Below, piece after piece: positions 50,004-58,431 of a DNA stretch of 64,000 nt (position 1 is the stretch's first letter; each line of letters opens with the position of its first letter). This stretch comes from Sandaracinobacteroides sp041675905 (GTDB lineage Bacteria > Pseudomonadota > Alphaproteobacteria > Sphingomonadales > Sphingomonadaceae), in contig JBAYSX010000001.1 of the NCBI GenBank assembly GCA_041675905.1, forward strand, positions 62,001 to 126,000, written 5' to 3'. The position numbers and the translations under genes are program-made. Below the pieces are notes generated by a model. That model ran no database searches, was not told the DNA's origin, and saw nothing but the letters and a program-made list of their open reading frames with translations.

Positions 50004-50160
50004 AACCTGTCCTCAATGCGGCAAGGCCGTGGTCGACAAAAGCCACGCCCCTTTTTGCTCGGCGGTTTGCCGTGACCGCGATCTGCTGCAATGGCTGAAC
50101 GAAGGGTATCGCCTGCCGGGTCGCCCGGCAGAAGATGAGGGTGAAGATCATGAAGGCTGA
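49978..50160 (+). CDS. yacG: DNA gyrase inhibitor YacG
   Basis: A 60-aa zinc-ribbon protein: Cys11 and Cys14 in ETCPQCGK, Cys27 and Cys31 in PFCSAVCRDRDL. YacG binds GyrB and blocks gyrase. It overlaps the end of the RNase E/G gene by 26 bases. Confidence 0.94.
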   Translation: MSKRPRKAETCPQCGKAVVDKSHAPFCSAVCRDRDLLQWLNEGYRLPGRPAEDEGEDHEG

Positions 50161-50206
50161 TCGCGCTTGACCGGTTCCATTTGCCGCATTATGGCGAAAC
50201 CCCCGT

Positions 50207-50282
50207 GCCTGGGTAGCTCAGTTGGTAGAGCAAGCGACTGAAAATCGCTGTGTCAGCAGTTCGAATCTGCTCCCGGGCACCA
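50207..50282 (+). tRNA. tRNA-Phe (anticodon GAA)
   Basis: 76 nt with encoded CCA. Acceptor arm GCCTGGG pairs with CCCGGGC, D arm GCTCAGTTGGTAGAGC, anticodon loop CTGAAAA gives GAA, T loop TTCGAAT. Confidence 0.95.
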
Positions 50283-50360
50283 TTTCCCCAAACTGAAAAC
50301 GCGTAAATCGTTACCTGACCATTGCCAGGCGGGCCGTGAACCGTATAGCGATCAACTATC

Positions 50361-50437
50361 GGCCCCGTAGCTCAGCTGGATAGAGCATTCGCCTTCTAAG
50401 CGAATGGTCGCAGGTTCGATTCCTGCCGGGGTCGCCA
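50361..50437 (+). tRNA. tRNA-Arg (anticodon TCT)
   Basis: 77 nt with encoded CCA. Acceptor GGCCCCG pairs with CGGGGTC, anticodon loop CTTCTAA gives TCT, T loop TTCGATT. The vsr gene ends 1 base after it on the opposite strand. Confidence 0.95.
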
Positions 50438-50887
50438 TTATCCCCTTATTTCGATCAACGGAGTTTGCGAACGCAGCCATTCGCTGAGGGTCGACAGCAC
50501 CTCGGGCAGGGGCAAGCGCGTTCGCCCCTTCAATGCACATTCCCAGACAATCGCCTGACGCCAGCCGGCGGCGGCGAGCGCTTCGCCCGTACGTTTGTCT
50601 ACAGCCTGATTTCGGGTAATTTTGGCCTGCCAGAATTCCGGGCGTGTGGAGGGCCATCTGAATAAATGGCAATCATGGCCATGCCAGAAACAGCCGTGCG
50701 CGAATATCACGGCGCGATAGCGCGGCAGCACGATATCCGGCTTTCCGGGCAGATTCCGGTCGTGCAGGCGGAAACGGAAACCCTGTGCGTGCAGGCCACG
50801 CCGCAGCAGCATTTCGGGCCTGGTATTGCTCGCCTTGATCCCCGCCATCATCCGGCTACGGACTTCAGCCGAAACGCTATCCACCAT
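50438..50887 (-). CDS. vsr: very short patch repair endonuclease (Vsr)
   Basis: A 149-aa nuclease that nicks at T:G mismatches left by deaminated methylcytosine. Asp51 in GKPDIVLP and His64, His69 in AHGCFWHGHDCH fall exactly at the E. coli catalytic positions. No cytosine methyltransferase gene (dcm-like) is adjacent, so it is an orphan. It ends 1 base after tRNA-Arg, a hint that it may be an old insertion at that tRNA. Confidence 0.93.
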   Translation of the reverse strand: MVDSVSAEVRSRMMAGIKASNTRPEMLLRRGLHAQGFRFRLHDRNLPGKPDIVLPRYRAVIFAHGCFWHGHDCHLFRWPSTRPEFWQAKITRNQAVDKRTGEALAAAGWRQAIVWECALKGRTRLPLPEVLSTLSEWLRSQTPLIEIRG

Positions 50888-50940
50888 GTTGGCAATTCTG
50901 GCGCACGACAGCGCAGGCCGCAAGCATAAGGCTGCTTGCG

Positions 50941-50961
50941 TAATGATATATTATATCCTAA
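50941..50961 (+). promoter_or_regulatory. imperfect palindrome, possible Zur operator
   Basis: TAATGATATA, central T, TATATCCTAA: 8 of 10 positions are symmetric. This resembles the AT-rich Zur boxes of proteobacteria and lies 34 bases before the histidine-rich TonB receptor. Not tested; the resemblance is loose. Confidence 0.35.
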
Positions 50962-50994
50962 CAGCGACCTGAAATCGAATCAGGGGTTCACATC

Positions 50995-53028
50995 TTGCAT
51001 TTCCGCGCCATTTTTCTTTCTGCAGCCGTTATACCGTTGTTCTGCGCCACCGCCGCACGCGCTGATACCAGCCCGACAACGCCGGATGTCGTCGTCACCG
51101 CCATCCTGCACCAGCGCACCGCGGATACTGCCACCCCGGTGATCGTGCTGAGCGGCCATGAACTCGTGCATACACGCGCGGCAACGCTGGGTGAAACGTT
51201 GGGCGGGCGACCGGGGGTCCATTTCGATCAATTCGGTGGTGGAGCCAGCCGCCCGGTGATTCGCGGGCAGACATCGCCACGTGTGCAGACCCTGTCGGAT
51301 GGCGCGAATCTGCAGGACGCGTCGGCGGTTTCGCCCGATCATGCCATTGTCACCGAGCCCCTGTTGTTAAGCGGCATCGAAGTGCTGCGCGGGCCGTCGG
51401 CGCTGCTGTATGGCGGCGGCGCAATCGGCGGCGCGGTCAATCTGCTGGACGATAAAATTCCTGTCGCCATCCCTGAAAATGGTATCAGCGGGGTTTTCGA
51501 AGGGCGGCTCGGCACGGCGGACGATGAACGCTCGCTGGTCGGGGGACTGACCGCCGGAATCGGCAGTTTCGCCTTGCATGTCGAGGGTGTGCACCGCAAC
51601 AGCGACGACTATGGTGTGCCCGGGAAATTCGGCGAACGTCATGTCGATGGATCATATAATGATACATCCACTTTCACCGCCGGCGGATCATGGATCGGTG
51701 CGGACGGCTATATCGGGGCCGCATGGACCCGTCAGCGCAGCGAATATGGCCTGCCGGGCCATGGCCACGATTATGGAGCCTGCCATCCGCATGGCACGCA
51801 TCTGCATTGCGGCGGACATGGCGATGATCATGACGATCACGGCCATGAGGAAGACGATCATGGTGACGATCACGCGCTGCCCTATGTGAAGTTGCGCAGC
51901 GAACGCTTCGACATCCGCAGCGAATATCGCGACCCCATGCCGGGAATAGCGCGCGTCCGCCTGCGCATGGGCTTCACGGATTATGAACATGACGAGGTGG
52001 AGCATGGCGAAGTCGCCACGACGTTCCGCAATAAGGCCAGCGACATCCGGTTCGAGCTGACCCACGCGCCGCTTGGTGGTATGGAAGGCGTCGTCGGCGT
52101 ACAATATTCCAGCAGCGAATTCAGCTCCACCGGAGAGGAAGCTTATTTGCCGGACAGCGACACCAGCAATACAGCCCTGTTCCTGATGGAAACATTTGAC
52201 GCCGGACCGCTCCGCCTGGAACTTGCGGCACGGCAGGAATGGCAAAAGATCGACACAACGTTAAACCGTGAGACAAGCCATAAACCTTTTTCTGTTTCCG
52301 GCGCCGCGATATGGGATATCGATGGCGACTATTCAGTGGCCATTTCTCTTGCCCGCTCGCAGCGTGCCCCGAACGCCCAGGAGCTATTTGCCCGCGGGGT
52401 ACATCTGGCCACCAATACATTTGAACTCGGCAGCGAGAATTTAGGCAAGGAAACCGCCAAATCCGTCGACCTTACCCTGCGGAAGAAATCCGGCGATACG
52501 ACCTTCACACTCGGTCTCTATCACCAGAAGTTTGACGATTATATTTTTGCCGATACACTAGACCGTTTCGAGGATTTTCGCCTGATCCGTTATACGGCGG
52601 CGGATGCGCGTTTCAGCGGCATCGACGGTGAGATCCACCACCAGTTGACGCCGGAAATCGGCATTTCCCTTTTCGGTGATTATGTGCGCGCGAAGCTGAA
52701 AGATGGACGCAGCAACCTGCCGCGCATTCCCGCCGGTCGCCTCGGCACGCATATCGACGGCGAGTGGCGGCAGCTTTCCGGCCATGTCGAATATTATCAT
52801 GTATTCAGCCAGAGCGACGTCGCAGCGTTCGAAACCCGCACAGGCGGTTATGATATGCTGAACGCCACGCTTGCGTGGAAACTGGATATCAAGGAAGCGG
52901 ACGCCGAACTGTTCCTGCGCGCAACCAATCTGACGAATAGCCTGGCATGGAATCACGCATCCTTCATCCGGAATGCGGCGCCCTTGCGCGGGCGCAACTT
53001 CCTGTTCGGGCTGCGCACCAGTTTCTAG
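50995..53028 (+). CDS. TonB-dependent receptor, histidine-rich (zinc-type, ZnuD-like)
   Basis: A 677-aa outer-membrane receptor. Signal peptide to about residue 23; plug domain with LGGRPGVHFDQFGGGASRPVIRG near 64-86 and IEVLRGPSALLYGGGAIGGAVNLLDD near 121-146; barrel with C-terminal FLFGLRTSF. An external loop at about residues 254-293 has 12 His, 2 Cys and many Asp, which fits zinc capture as in ZnuD. Start is TTG at 50995 after AGGGG. The stop codon TAG lies inside the CTAG target site of the IS element, so the gene is complete in spite of the insertion. Confidence 0.92.
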   Translation: MHFRAIFLSAAVIPLFCATAARADTSPTTPDVVVTAILHQRTADTATPVIVLSGHELVHTRAATLGETLGGRPGVHFDQFGGGASRPVIRGQTSPRVQTLSDGANLQDASAVSPDHAIVTEPLLLSGIEVLRGPSALLYGGGAIGGAVNLLDDKIPVAIPENGISGVFEGRLGTADDERSLVGGLTAGIGSFALHVEGVHRNSDDYGVPGKFGERHVDGSYNDTSTFTAGGSWIGADGYIGAAWTRQRSEYGLPGHGHDYGACHPHGTHLHCGGHGDDHDDHGHEEDDHGDDHALPYVKLRSERFDIRSEYRDPMPGIARVRLRMGFTDYEHDEVEHGEVATTFRNKASDIRFELTHAPLGGMEGVVGVQYSSSEFSSTGEEAYLPDSDTSNTALFLMETFDAGPLRLELAARQEWQKIDTTLNRETSHKPFSVSGAAIWDIDGDYSVAISLARSQRAPNAQELFARGVHLATNTFELGSENLGKETAKSVDLTLRKKSGDTTFTLGLYHQKFDDYIFADTLDRFEDFRLIRYTAADARFSGIDGEIHHQLTPEIGISLFGDYVRAKLKDGRSNLPRIPAGRLGTHIDGEWRQLSGHVEYYHVFSQSDVAAFETRTGGYDMLNATLAWKLDIKEADAELFLRATNLTNSLAWNHASFIRNAAPLRGRNFLFGLRTSF

Positions 53029-53806
53029 GCTGCGTTGACAAAAAATTTCAGCCCTAGGCGGGCGGCGGCGAGGTTGAGGAAGCTCTCGAACGAGAGGACG
53101 GTCTTGTCGTAGCGGGTGGGGATGCGTCGCTGTTGCTTCAGCTTGCCGAACATCCGCTTGATGCGGTTTCGGTCCCTGTAACGCCGATAGTCCGGATGGA
53201 GTGGAGTTTTCCGGTTCGACCGGGGCGGGATGATCGGCAAAATGCCGTGCATGAGCGGATTTTCGCGGAGCCGGTCGCCGTCATAGCCCTTGTCGGCGAG
53301 TAGCGCCTTCGGCTTCGGCAGCTGCAGGGCCATCAGGTCATCGACGGCAGCATAGTCCGAAGCCTCGCCGCCGGTCAGGATGAACCCGACAGGCAGCCCT
53401 TGATTGTCACAGCGGGCGTGGACCTTGCTCGTAAAGCCGCCGCGTGATCGACCAAAAGCCTGCGCACGAGCCCCCCTTTTCCGCCCGCTGCCGAGACGTG
53501 GCCGCGAACGGTGGTGCTGTCGATCATATGCTGCCAGTCGTCGGTGAGCCCGAGATCGACCAGCGTTTGCAGCATTGCGTCCCAGACGCCTTGCCCGGCC
53601 CACCGCCGGAACCGGACATAGACCGAGTTCCACTTGCCGTAACGCTCATGCATGTCGCGCCAGGGACAACCAAGCCGCAGCACATGAAGCATGCCGTCGA
53701 GAAAGCGCCGGTTGTCACCAGCAGGTCGCGCCCAGCGTCCCCGCTCAGACGGCAGCAGCGGTCCAATCAGTTCCCACTCCGCATCCGACAAATCCCCGCG
53801 ACCCAT
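53025..53806 (-). CDS. IS5-family transposase (two frames, predicted -1 frameshift)
   Basis: The transposase is read in two frames. The first (53806 to about 53375) has MGRGDLSDAEWELIGPLLPS and WQHMIDSTTVRGH with the first DDE aspartate; the second (about 53480 to 53025) has GRSRGGFTSKVHARCDNQG, LLADKGYDGD and the RRYRDRNRIKRMFGKLKQ Glu helix. A slippery AAAAGGGGGG at 53480-53471 lies where a -1 shift joins GGKGG to GARAQAFGRSRGG. The stop TAG is supplied by the target-site CTAG itself. Confidence 0.9.
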
Positions 53807-53877
53807 GACTGCTCCCCAAAAAAAGCAGCCTTGAATCACAACCCAGGCCCGTTGGGAATCCCTTTTGTCAACGCGGC
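53029..53877 (-). mobile_element. complete IS5-family insertion sequence, 849 bp
   Basis: Terminal inverted repeats GGCTGCGTTGACAAAA (53029-53044) and GGCCGCGTTGACAAAA (complement of 53862-53877) differ at one base. The 4-base target duplication CTAG is intact at 53025-53028 and 53878-53881, as expected for the YTAR target of IS5 elements. Perfect duplication points to a fairly recent insertion. Confidence 0.92.
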
Positions 53878-54005
53878 CTAGGTTCGGCAGATGACGGGAA
53901 CAAACTGTGCCTTTTGTGCCGCCGTTAACCGGACAACTTCGCGGCCTTCACGCGATTCGCGGAGCGCCCGCGATGGCGTAAACGCAACAAAATCAGATTG
54001 TTATG

Positions 54006-54081
54006 TGGTGCCGGATGCAGGAATCGAACCCGCGACCTTCGGTTTACAAAACCGCTGCTCTACCAGCTGAGCTAATCCGGC
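54006..54081 (-). tRNA. tRNA-Thr (anticodon TGT)
   Basis: 76 nt with encoded CCA. Acceptor GCCGGAT pairs with ATCCGGC, D arm GCTCAGCTGGTAGAGC, anticodon loop TTTGTAA gives TGT, T loop TTCGATT. Confidence 0.95.
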
Positions 54082-54170
54082 GTGTGACGGATGCATCTAG
54101 GCGGGGCAGGGAGCCGGTGCAAGCATGTGCGGCATTGCCCTGCGAAAATAGTGAGCCTACTGTGCTTTCC

Positions 54171-54806
54171 ATGCAGGAAGTGGTTGATTTTGACGATGAT
54201 GATCGCACGGGTCTCAGCGAGAACCGGGATGCCGGTGTGCCGGATGAGGTGCTGGAGGCGGTTCGCACCCTGATTCGCTGGGCGGGGGATGATCCGGAGC
54301 GCGAGGGGCTGGTCGACACGCCCGGCCGGGTGGCGCGCGCGTGGCGGGAATATACTTTTGGTTATGCGGAAGACCCGAAGGCGCATCTGGCGCGGACTTT
54401 TGAGGAAGTTGGCGGGTATGACGAAATCGTGCTGTTGCGCGATATTCCGTTCCAGTCCCATTGCGAGCATCATATGGCGCCGATCATCGGGCGGGTGCAT
54501 ATCGCCTATCTGCCGAAGGATCGTGTGGTGGGTATCTCCAAGCTGGCGCGGGTGGCGTTGGGATATGCGCGGCGGTTGCAGGTGCAGGAGCGTCTGACGG
54601 CGGAAATCGCCGACGCCATTCAGGAAGGGCTGGACCCGCGCGGTGTGGCGGTAGTGGTGGAAGCGACCCATGCCTGTATGTCGGCGCGCGGCGTGCAGAC
54701 CCAGGGCGTCACCATGACGACGAGCCGGATGATGGGCGTTTTCCGCGACGATGAGCGTAGCCGCAAGGAAGTGCTGACGCTGATGAAAATTGGCAACCCG
54801 GACTGA
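54171..54806 (+). CDS. folE: GTP cyclohydrolase I
   Basis: A 211-aa enzyme that makes dihydroneopterin triphosphate for folate. Zinc ligands Cys98, His101 (SHCEHHMAP) and Cys169 (ACMSARGV) are all present, and KLARVALGYARRLQVQERLT near 124-143 is typical. The ATG at 54171 is preferred; the frame is open into the tRNA region. Single gene, no terminator seen. Confidence 0.95.
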   Translation: MQEVVDFDDDDRTGLSENRDAGVPDEVLEAVRTLIRWAGDDPEREGLVDTPGRVARAWREYTFGYAEDPKAHLARTFEEVGGYDEIVLLRDIPFQSHCEHHMAPIIGRVHIAYLPKDRVVGISKLARVALGYARRLQVQERLTAEIADAIQEGLDPRGVAVVVEATHACMSARGVQTQGVTMTTSRMMGVFRDDERSRKEVLTLMKIGNPD

Positions 54807-54883
54807 CGGAAGGGGGATTTCCGGGGGACGGTGATGCGGGAGTGCTTGCTTCGCATCGGGCGGGGGGCTAATTCCCGGCGGTT

Positions 54884-56272
54884 ATGGATTATATCAGCAC
54901 CAGGGGCCAGGCGCCCGCCCTCGATTTTCGCGGTGTAACGCTGGCCGGTCTGGCGAGCGACGGCGGATTGTATCTGCCTCGACAATGGCCGCAATTTTCG
55001 GCGGATGATATCCGGGCGCTGGCCGGGCTTTCCTATGGCGAAACGGCGTTTCGCATACTGAAGCCTTTTGTGACGGGAAGTCTGGATGACGAGGAATTGC
55101 GCGGGCTGATCGCTGCGGCCTGGGGGAATTTTGGTCATGCGGCGGTAACGCCGCTGGTGCAGCTGGATCATCGCCACTGGCTGCTGGAATTGTTTCATGG
55201 GCCGACGCTGGCCTTCAAGGATGTGGCGCTGCAGCTGCTGGGCGGGTTGTTCGGGCATTTCCTCGGTCAGGGCGAGCAACTGACGATTGTTGGCGCAACC
55301 AGCGGCGATACCGGTTCGGCGGCGATACAGGCGGTGGCGGGGCGGCCAGGGATTTCGATTTTCATGCTGCATCCCGCCGGGCGGGTGAGCGAAGTACAGC
55401 GCCGGCAAATGACGACGGTGGCCGCGCCCAATGTGCATAATATCGCCATCGATGGCAGTTTCGATGATGCGCAGGCGCTGGTGAAGGCGTTGTTCAATGA
55501 CGCGGAGTTTCGCGCGAAACATCGGCTATCGGCGGTGAACAGTATCAATTGGGCGCGTTTGCTGGCCCAGATCGTCTATTATTTCTATGCCGCCGTGCGG
55601 CTGGGCGCGCCGGAAAAGCCGGTGAGCTTCTCGGTGCCGACGGGGAATTTCGGTGATGTGTTTGCCGGTTATGCGGCCAGTCGCATGGGGCTGCCAGTGG
55701 GGAAGCTGCTGGTGGCGACCAATGTCAACGACATTCTGGCGCGGGCGCTGGGCGCGGGCGATTATTCGGTGGGAACGGTGACGCCGACCGATACGCCATC
55801 AATGGATATACAGATTTCCAGCAATTTCGAGCGGCTATTGTTCGACCTCTATGGGCGCGATGGGGACCGGTTGCGCTGCGCGATGCAGGATTTCGAGGCG
55901 ACGGGGCGGCTGGAGTTGACGGAAGCGCAACGGGCCGCGGCAGGCCGGGTGTTTCTGTCGCAGCGCATCGGTCCGGATGACACGATGCGCGCCATCGCCG
56001 CAGCCCAGGATGAAAGTGGCGAGTTGATCGATCCGCATACGGCGGTCGGGCTGGCGGCGGCACGGTTGCGGGCCAATGAAATGCCCGGGGCGATTGTGAC
56101 GCTGGCGACAGCGCATCCGGCGAAATTTCCCGATGCGGTGGAACGGGCTTCGGGCGTGCGCCCGGCGTTGCCGCGTCGGGTGGGGCAGATTTTTGACCGG
56201 GAAGAGCGTTATATTCGCATGGCCGCCGATGCCGACACGCTGAAGGCGCATATTGCGGCGACCGCGACATGA
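54884..56272 (+). CDS. thrC: threonine synthase
   Basis: A 462-aa PLP enzyme that turns O-phosphohomoserine into threonine. The N-terminus MDYISTRGQAPALDF, PLP Lys112 in HGPTLAFKD and GATSGDTGSAAIQA near 138-151 are diagnostic. Length is normal for the bacterial type. Its stop overlaps the M16 peptidase start (ATGA). Confidence 0.95.
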   Translation: MDYISTRGQAPALDFRGVTLAGLASDGGLYLPRQWPQFSADDIRALAGLSYGETAFRILKPFVTGSLDDEELRGLIAAAWGNFGHAAVTPLVQLDHRHWLLELFHGPTLAFKDVALQLLGGLFGHFLGQGEQLTIVGATSGDTGSAAIQAVAGRPGISIFMLHPAGRVSEVQRRQMTTVAAPNVHNIAIDGSFDDAQALVKALFNDAEFRAKHRLSAVNSINWARLLAQIVYYFYAAVRLGAPEKPVSFSVPTGNFGDVFAGYAASRMGLPVGKLLVATNVNDILARALGAGDYSVGTVTPTDTPSMDIQISSNFERLLFDLYGRDGDRLRCAMQDFEATGRLELTEAQRAAAGRVFLSQRIGPDDTMRAIAAAQDESGELIDPHTAVGLAAARLRANEMPGAIVTLATAHPAKFPDAVERASGVRPALPRRVGQIFDREERYIRMAADADTLKAHIAATAT

Positions 56273-57498
56273 CTCTGCGCGTTTCGCGGCTGGGCAACGG
56301 CTTTACGATTGTTTCCCGAACGCTGCCGGATGTTGAAACGGCGGCGGTGGGTTTGAATGCGGATGTCGGCGCGCGGCATGAGAGTGCGGCTGAAAATGGT
56401 TTGGCGCATCTGTTTGAACATATGGTGTTCAAGGGGACGGCGACGCGTTCGGCCCGCGCCATTGCCGAGGCGATCGAGGATGTCGGCGGGTCGCTGAACG
56501 CCTGGACATCGCGCGATGCGACGGTTTTTCATGCCCGCGTCCTGGGGGCGGATATGCCGCTGGCGGTGACGCTGATCGCCGATCTGGTGCGCGGCGCACG
56601 TTTTGATGCGGGCGATCTGGAACGCGAGCGCGAAGTGGTGCTGTCGGAAATCGGCGAGGCCCGTGACACGCCTGACGATCTGGTTTTCGATCATGTGCAA
56701 ATGACGGCATTCCCCGGCCAGGCTTTGGGGCGGCCCATATTGGGGACCGAGGAGAGCCTGGCCGGGCTGGATGCAGCCGCGTTACGCGGCTGGCGCGACC
56801 GGCAATATCGTGGCGGTGGTCTGGTGTTGTCGGCGGCGGGAAGGGTGGACCACGACGCGCTGGTAGCGCAGGCGGAGAAACTGTTTGACGATCTTCCGGC
56901 GGGCGGGCCAGTGGCACCGGAAGCGGCGCGCTGGGCCGGTGGCTGGCAGGGCGATGATAACCGCACGGAGCAGGTGCATATTGCGTTGGGCCATGAAGCG
57001 CCGTGTACATTGGCTCCTGATTATTTTGCTGCGCAGATTTTCACCGTGGCGCTGGGCGGCGGCATGTCTTCACGGCTGTTTCAGGAAGTGCGGGAAGAAC
57101 GCGGCCTCGCCTATTCGGTGAGCGCCAGCCACGGGGGGTGGGCTGACTCGGGCATGTTGAGCCTGTATCTGGCGACGCAACCACGAGATGCCGGCGCGGC
57201 GCTGGATCTGACCCGCAAGGTGGCCAGCGCGACGGTTACGGGGCTGGAACCGGTGGAAGTGGAACGGGCGCGGGCGCAACTGAAGGCCGGGCTGTTGATG
57301 GGGCTGGAAGGCTGCGCCGGGCAGGCGGACTGGCTGGGACGCGTGTGGCTGACGCATGGGCGGATTGTGCCGGTTGCGGAAGTAGTGGCGGCGCTGGACG
57401 CGGTGACCGTGGATGCGGCACGGGCGGCGGGTGCGGCGATGCTGGCATCGCCGGCGGCATTGGCGGCGGTGGGGCCGCGGGCAGGCAAGTTGCAATGA
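56269..57498 (+). CDS. M16-family zinc peptidase
   Basis: A 409-aa inverzincin: zinc motif HLFEH at residues 47-51 and the distal Glu in ELEREREVVLSEIGE (about 120-134). It resembles the mitochondrial processing peptidase/PqqL-type family that sphingomonads and other alphaproteobacteria carry after thrC. Cleaves short peptides or leader sequences; the exact substrate is unknown. Overlaps thrC and the next methyltransferase gene. Confidence 0.92.
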   Translation: MTLRVSRLGNGFTIVSRTLPDVETAAVGLNADVGARHESAAENGLAHLFEHMVFKGTATRSARAIAEAIEDVGGSLNAWTSRDATVFHARVLGADMPLAVTLIADLVRGARFDAGDLEREREVVLSEIGEARDTPDDLVFDHVQMTAFPGQALGRPILGTEESLAGLDAAALRGWRDRQYRGGGLVLSAAGRVDHDALVAQAEKLFDDLPAGGPVAPEAARWAGGWQGDDNRTEQVHIALGHEAPCTLAPDYFAAQIFTVALGGGMSSRLFQEVREERGLAYSVSASHGGWADSGMLSLYLATQPRDAGAALDLTRKVASATVTGLEPVEVERARAQLKAGLLMGLEGCAGQADWLGRVWLTHGRIVPVAEVVAALDAVTVDAARAAGAAMLASPAALAAVGPRAGKLQ

Positions 57499-58385
57499 GC
57501 GATCCGGCGCTGGCGCTTCTGGTAGCCGAACCATCGCCGGATTTTGGCCTGATCGACAGCGGACATGGGCGTAAGCTGGAGCGGTGCGGGCCATACCGTT
57601 TTATTCGACCGGAGCCACAGGCAATGTGGTCGCCGGCGGGCGACGATTGGCGGGCGGATGGCGAATATCTGGCGGGACCGGACGAAGAAGGCGGCGGACG
57701 TTGGCAATTGCAACCGGACCTGCCGGCGGGCTGGGCGATTGAGCAGGCAGGCATCCGGTTGATGGCGCAATGCACGCCATTTCGGCATCTGGGATTTTTC
57801 CCTGACATGGCTCCGCATTGGGCGGCGCTGGCGGACGCGGTGCGCGGTGGCGGAGAGGTGCTGAACCTGTTCGGCTATACGGGCGCGGCGTCTCTGGTGG
57901 CGGCGAACGCGGGGGCACGCGTCGTGCATGTGGATGCGTCGAAGAAAGCGGTGGAGCAGGCCAGGGCCAATGCGGCGCTTTCCGGGCTGACGGACCGGCC
58001 CATTCGCTGGATTGTGGAGGATGCCCGAAAATTTGTAGCGCGGGAGGTGCGGCGCGGGCGGCGCTATGATGCGATTTTGCTCGATCCGCCGAAATATGGG
58101 CGCGGTACCGACGGCGAGGTGTGGGATTTGACCCGGGATCTGCCGGCGTTGCTGGCGGATTGCGCGCGGTTGCTGGATAACAGCAGCCGGCTGCTGATTT
58201 TGACGACCTATGCGGTTCGCCTGTCGGCGCTCGCGCTCGATCCGTTGCTGGCGCAGGTGACGGCGGCGCTGGGCGGGCGGCGGACGATAGGCGAAATGAC
58301 CATAAGGGAGGAGGCGCGGGGGTTGCTGTTGCCGACGGCACTGTTTGCGCGTTGGGAAGGCGGGAACGGGCAAGCCTCGTATTAG
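57495..58385 (+). CDS. class I SAM methyltransferase (RlmI/RlmK-like)
   Basis: A 296-aa 23S rRNA-type methyltransferase. An N-terminal RNA-binding-like part is followed by LNLFGYTGAASLVAANAGA near residues 123-141 and DPPKYGRG near 197-204, the NPPY-like motif of m5C/m2G RNA methyltransferases. ATG at 57495 overlaps the M16 stop (ATGA). A further gene follows almost immediately. Likely modifies rRNA; the target base is not known. Confidence 0.85.
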   Translation: MSDPALALLVAEPSPDFGLIDSGHGRKLERCGPYRFIRPEPQAMWSPAGDDWRADGEYLAGPDEEGGGRWQLQPDLPAGWAIEQAGIRLMAQCTPFRHLGFFPDMAPHWAALADAVRGGGEVLNLFGYTGAASLVAANAGARVVHVDASKKAVEQARANAALSGLTDRPIRWIVEDARKFVAREVRRGRRYDAILLDPPKYGRGTDGEVWDLTRDLPALLADCARLLDNSSRLLILTTYAVRLSALALDPLLAQVTAALGGRRTIGEMTIREEARGLLLPTALFARWEGGNGQASY

Positions 58386-58431
58386 CAGGCGATATATGTC
58401 AGAATATCGAAAGTCAGGGATGGAGCATCGG

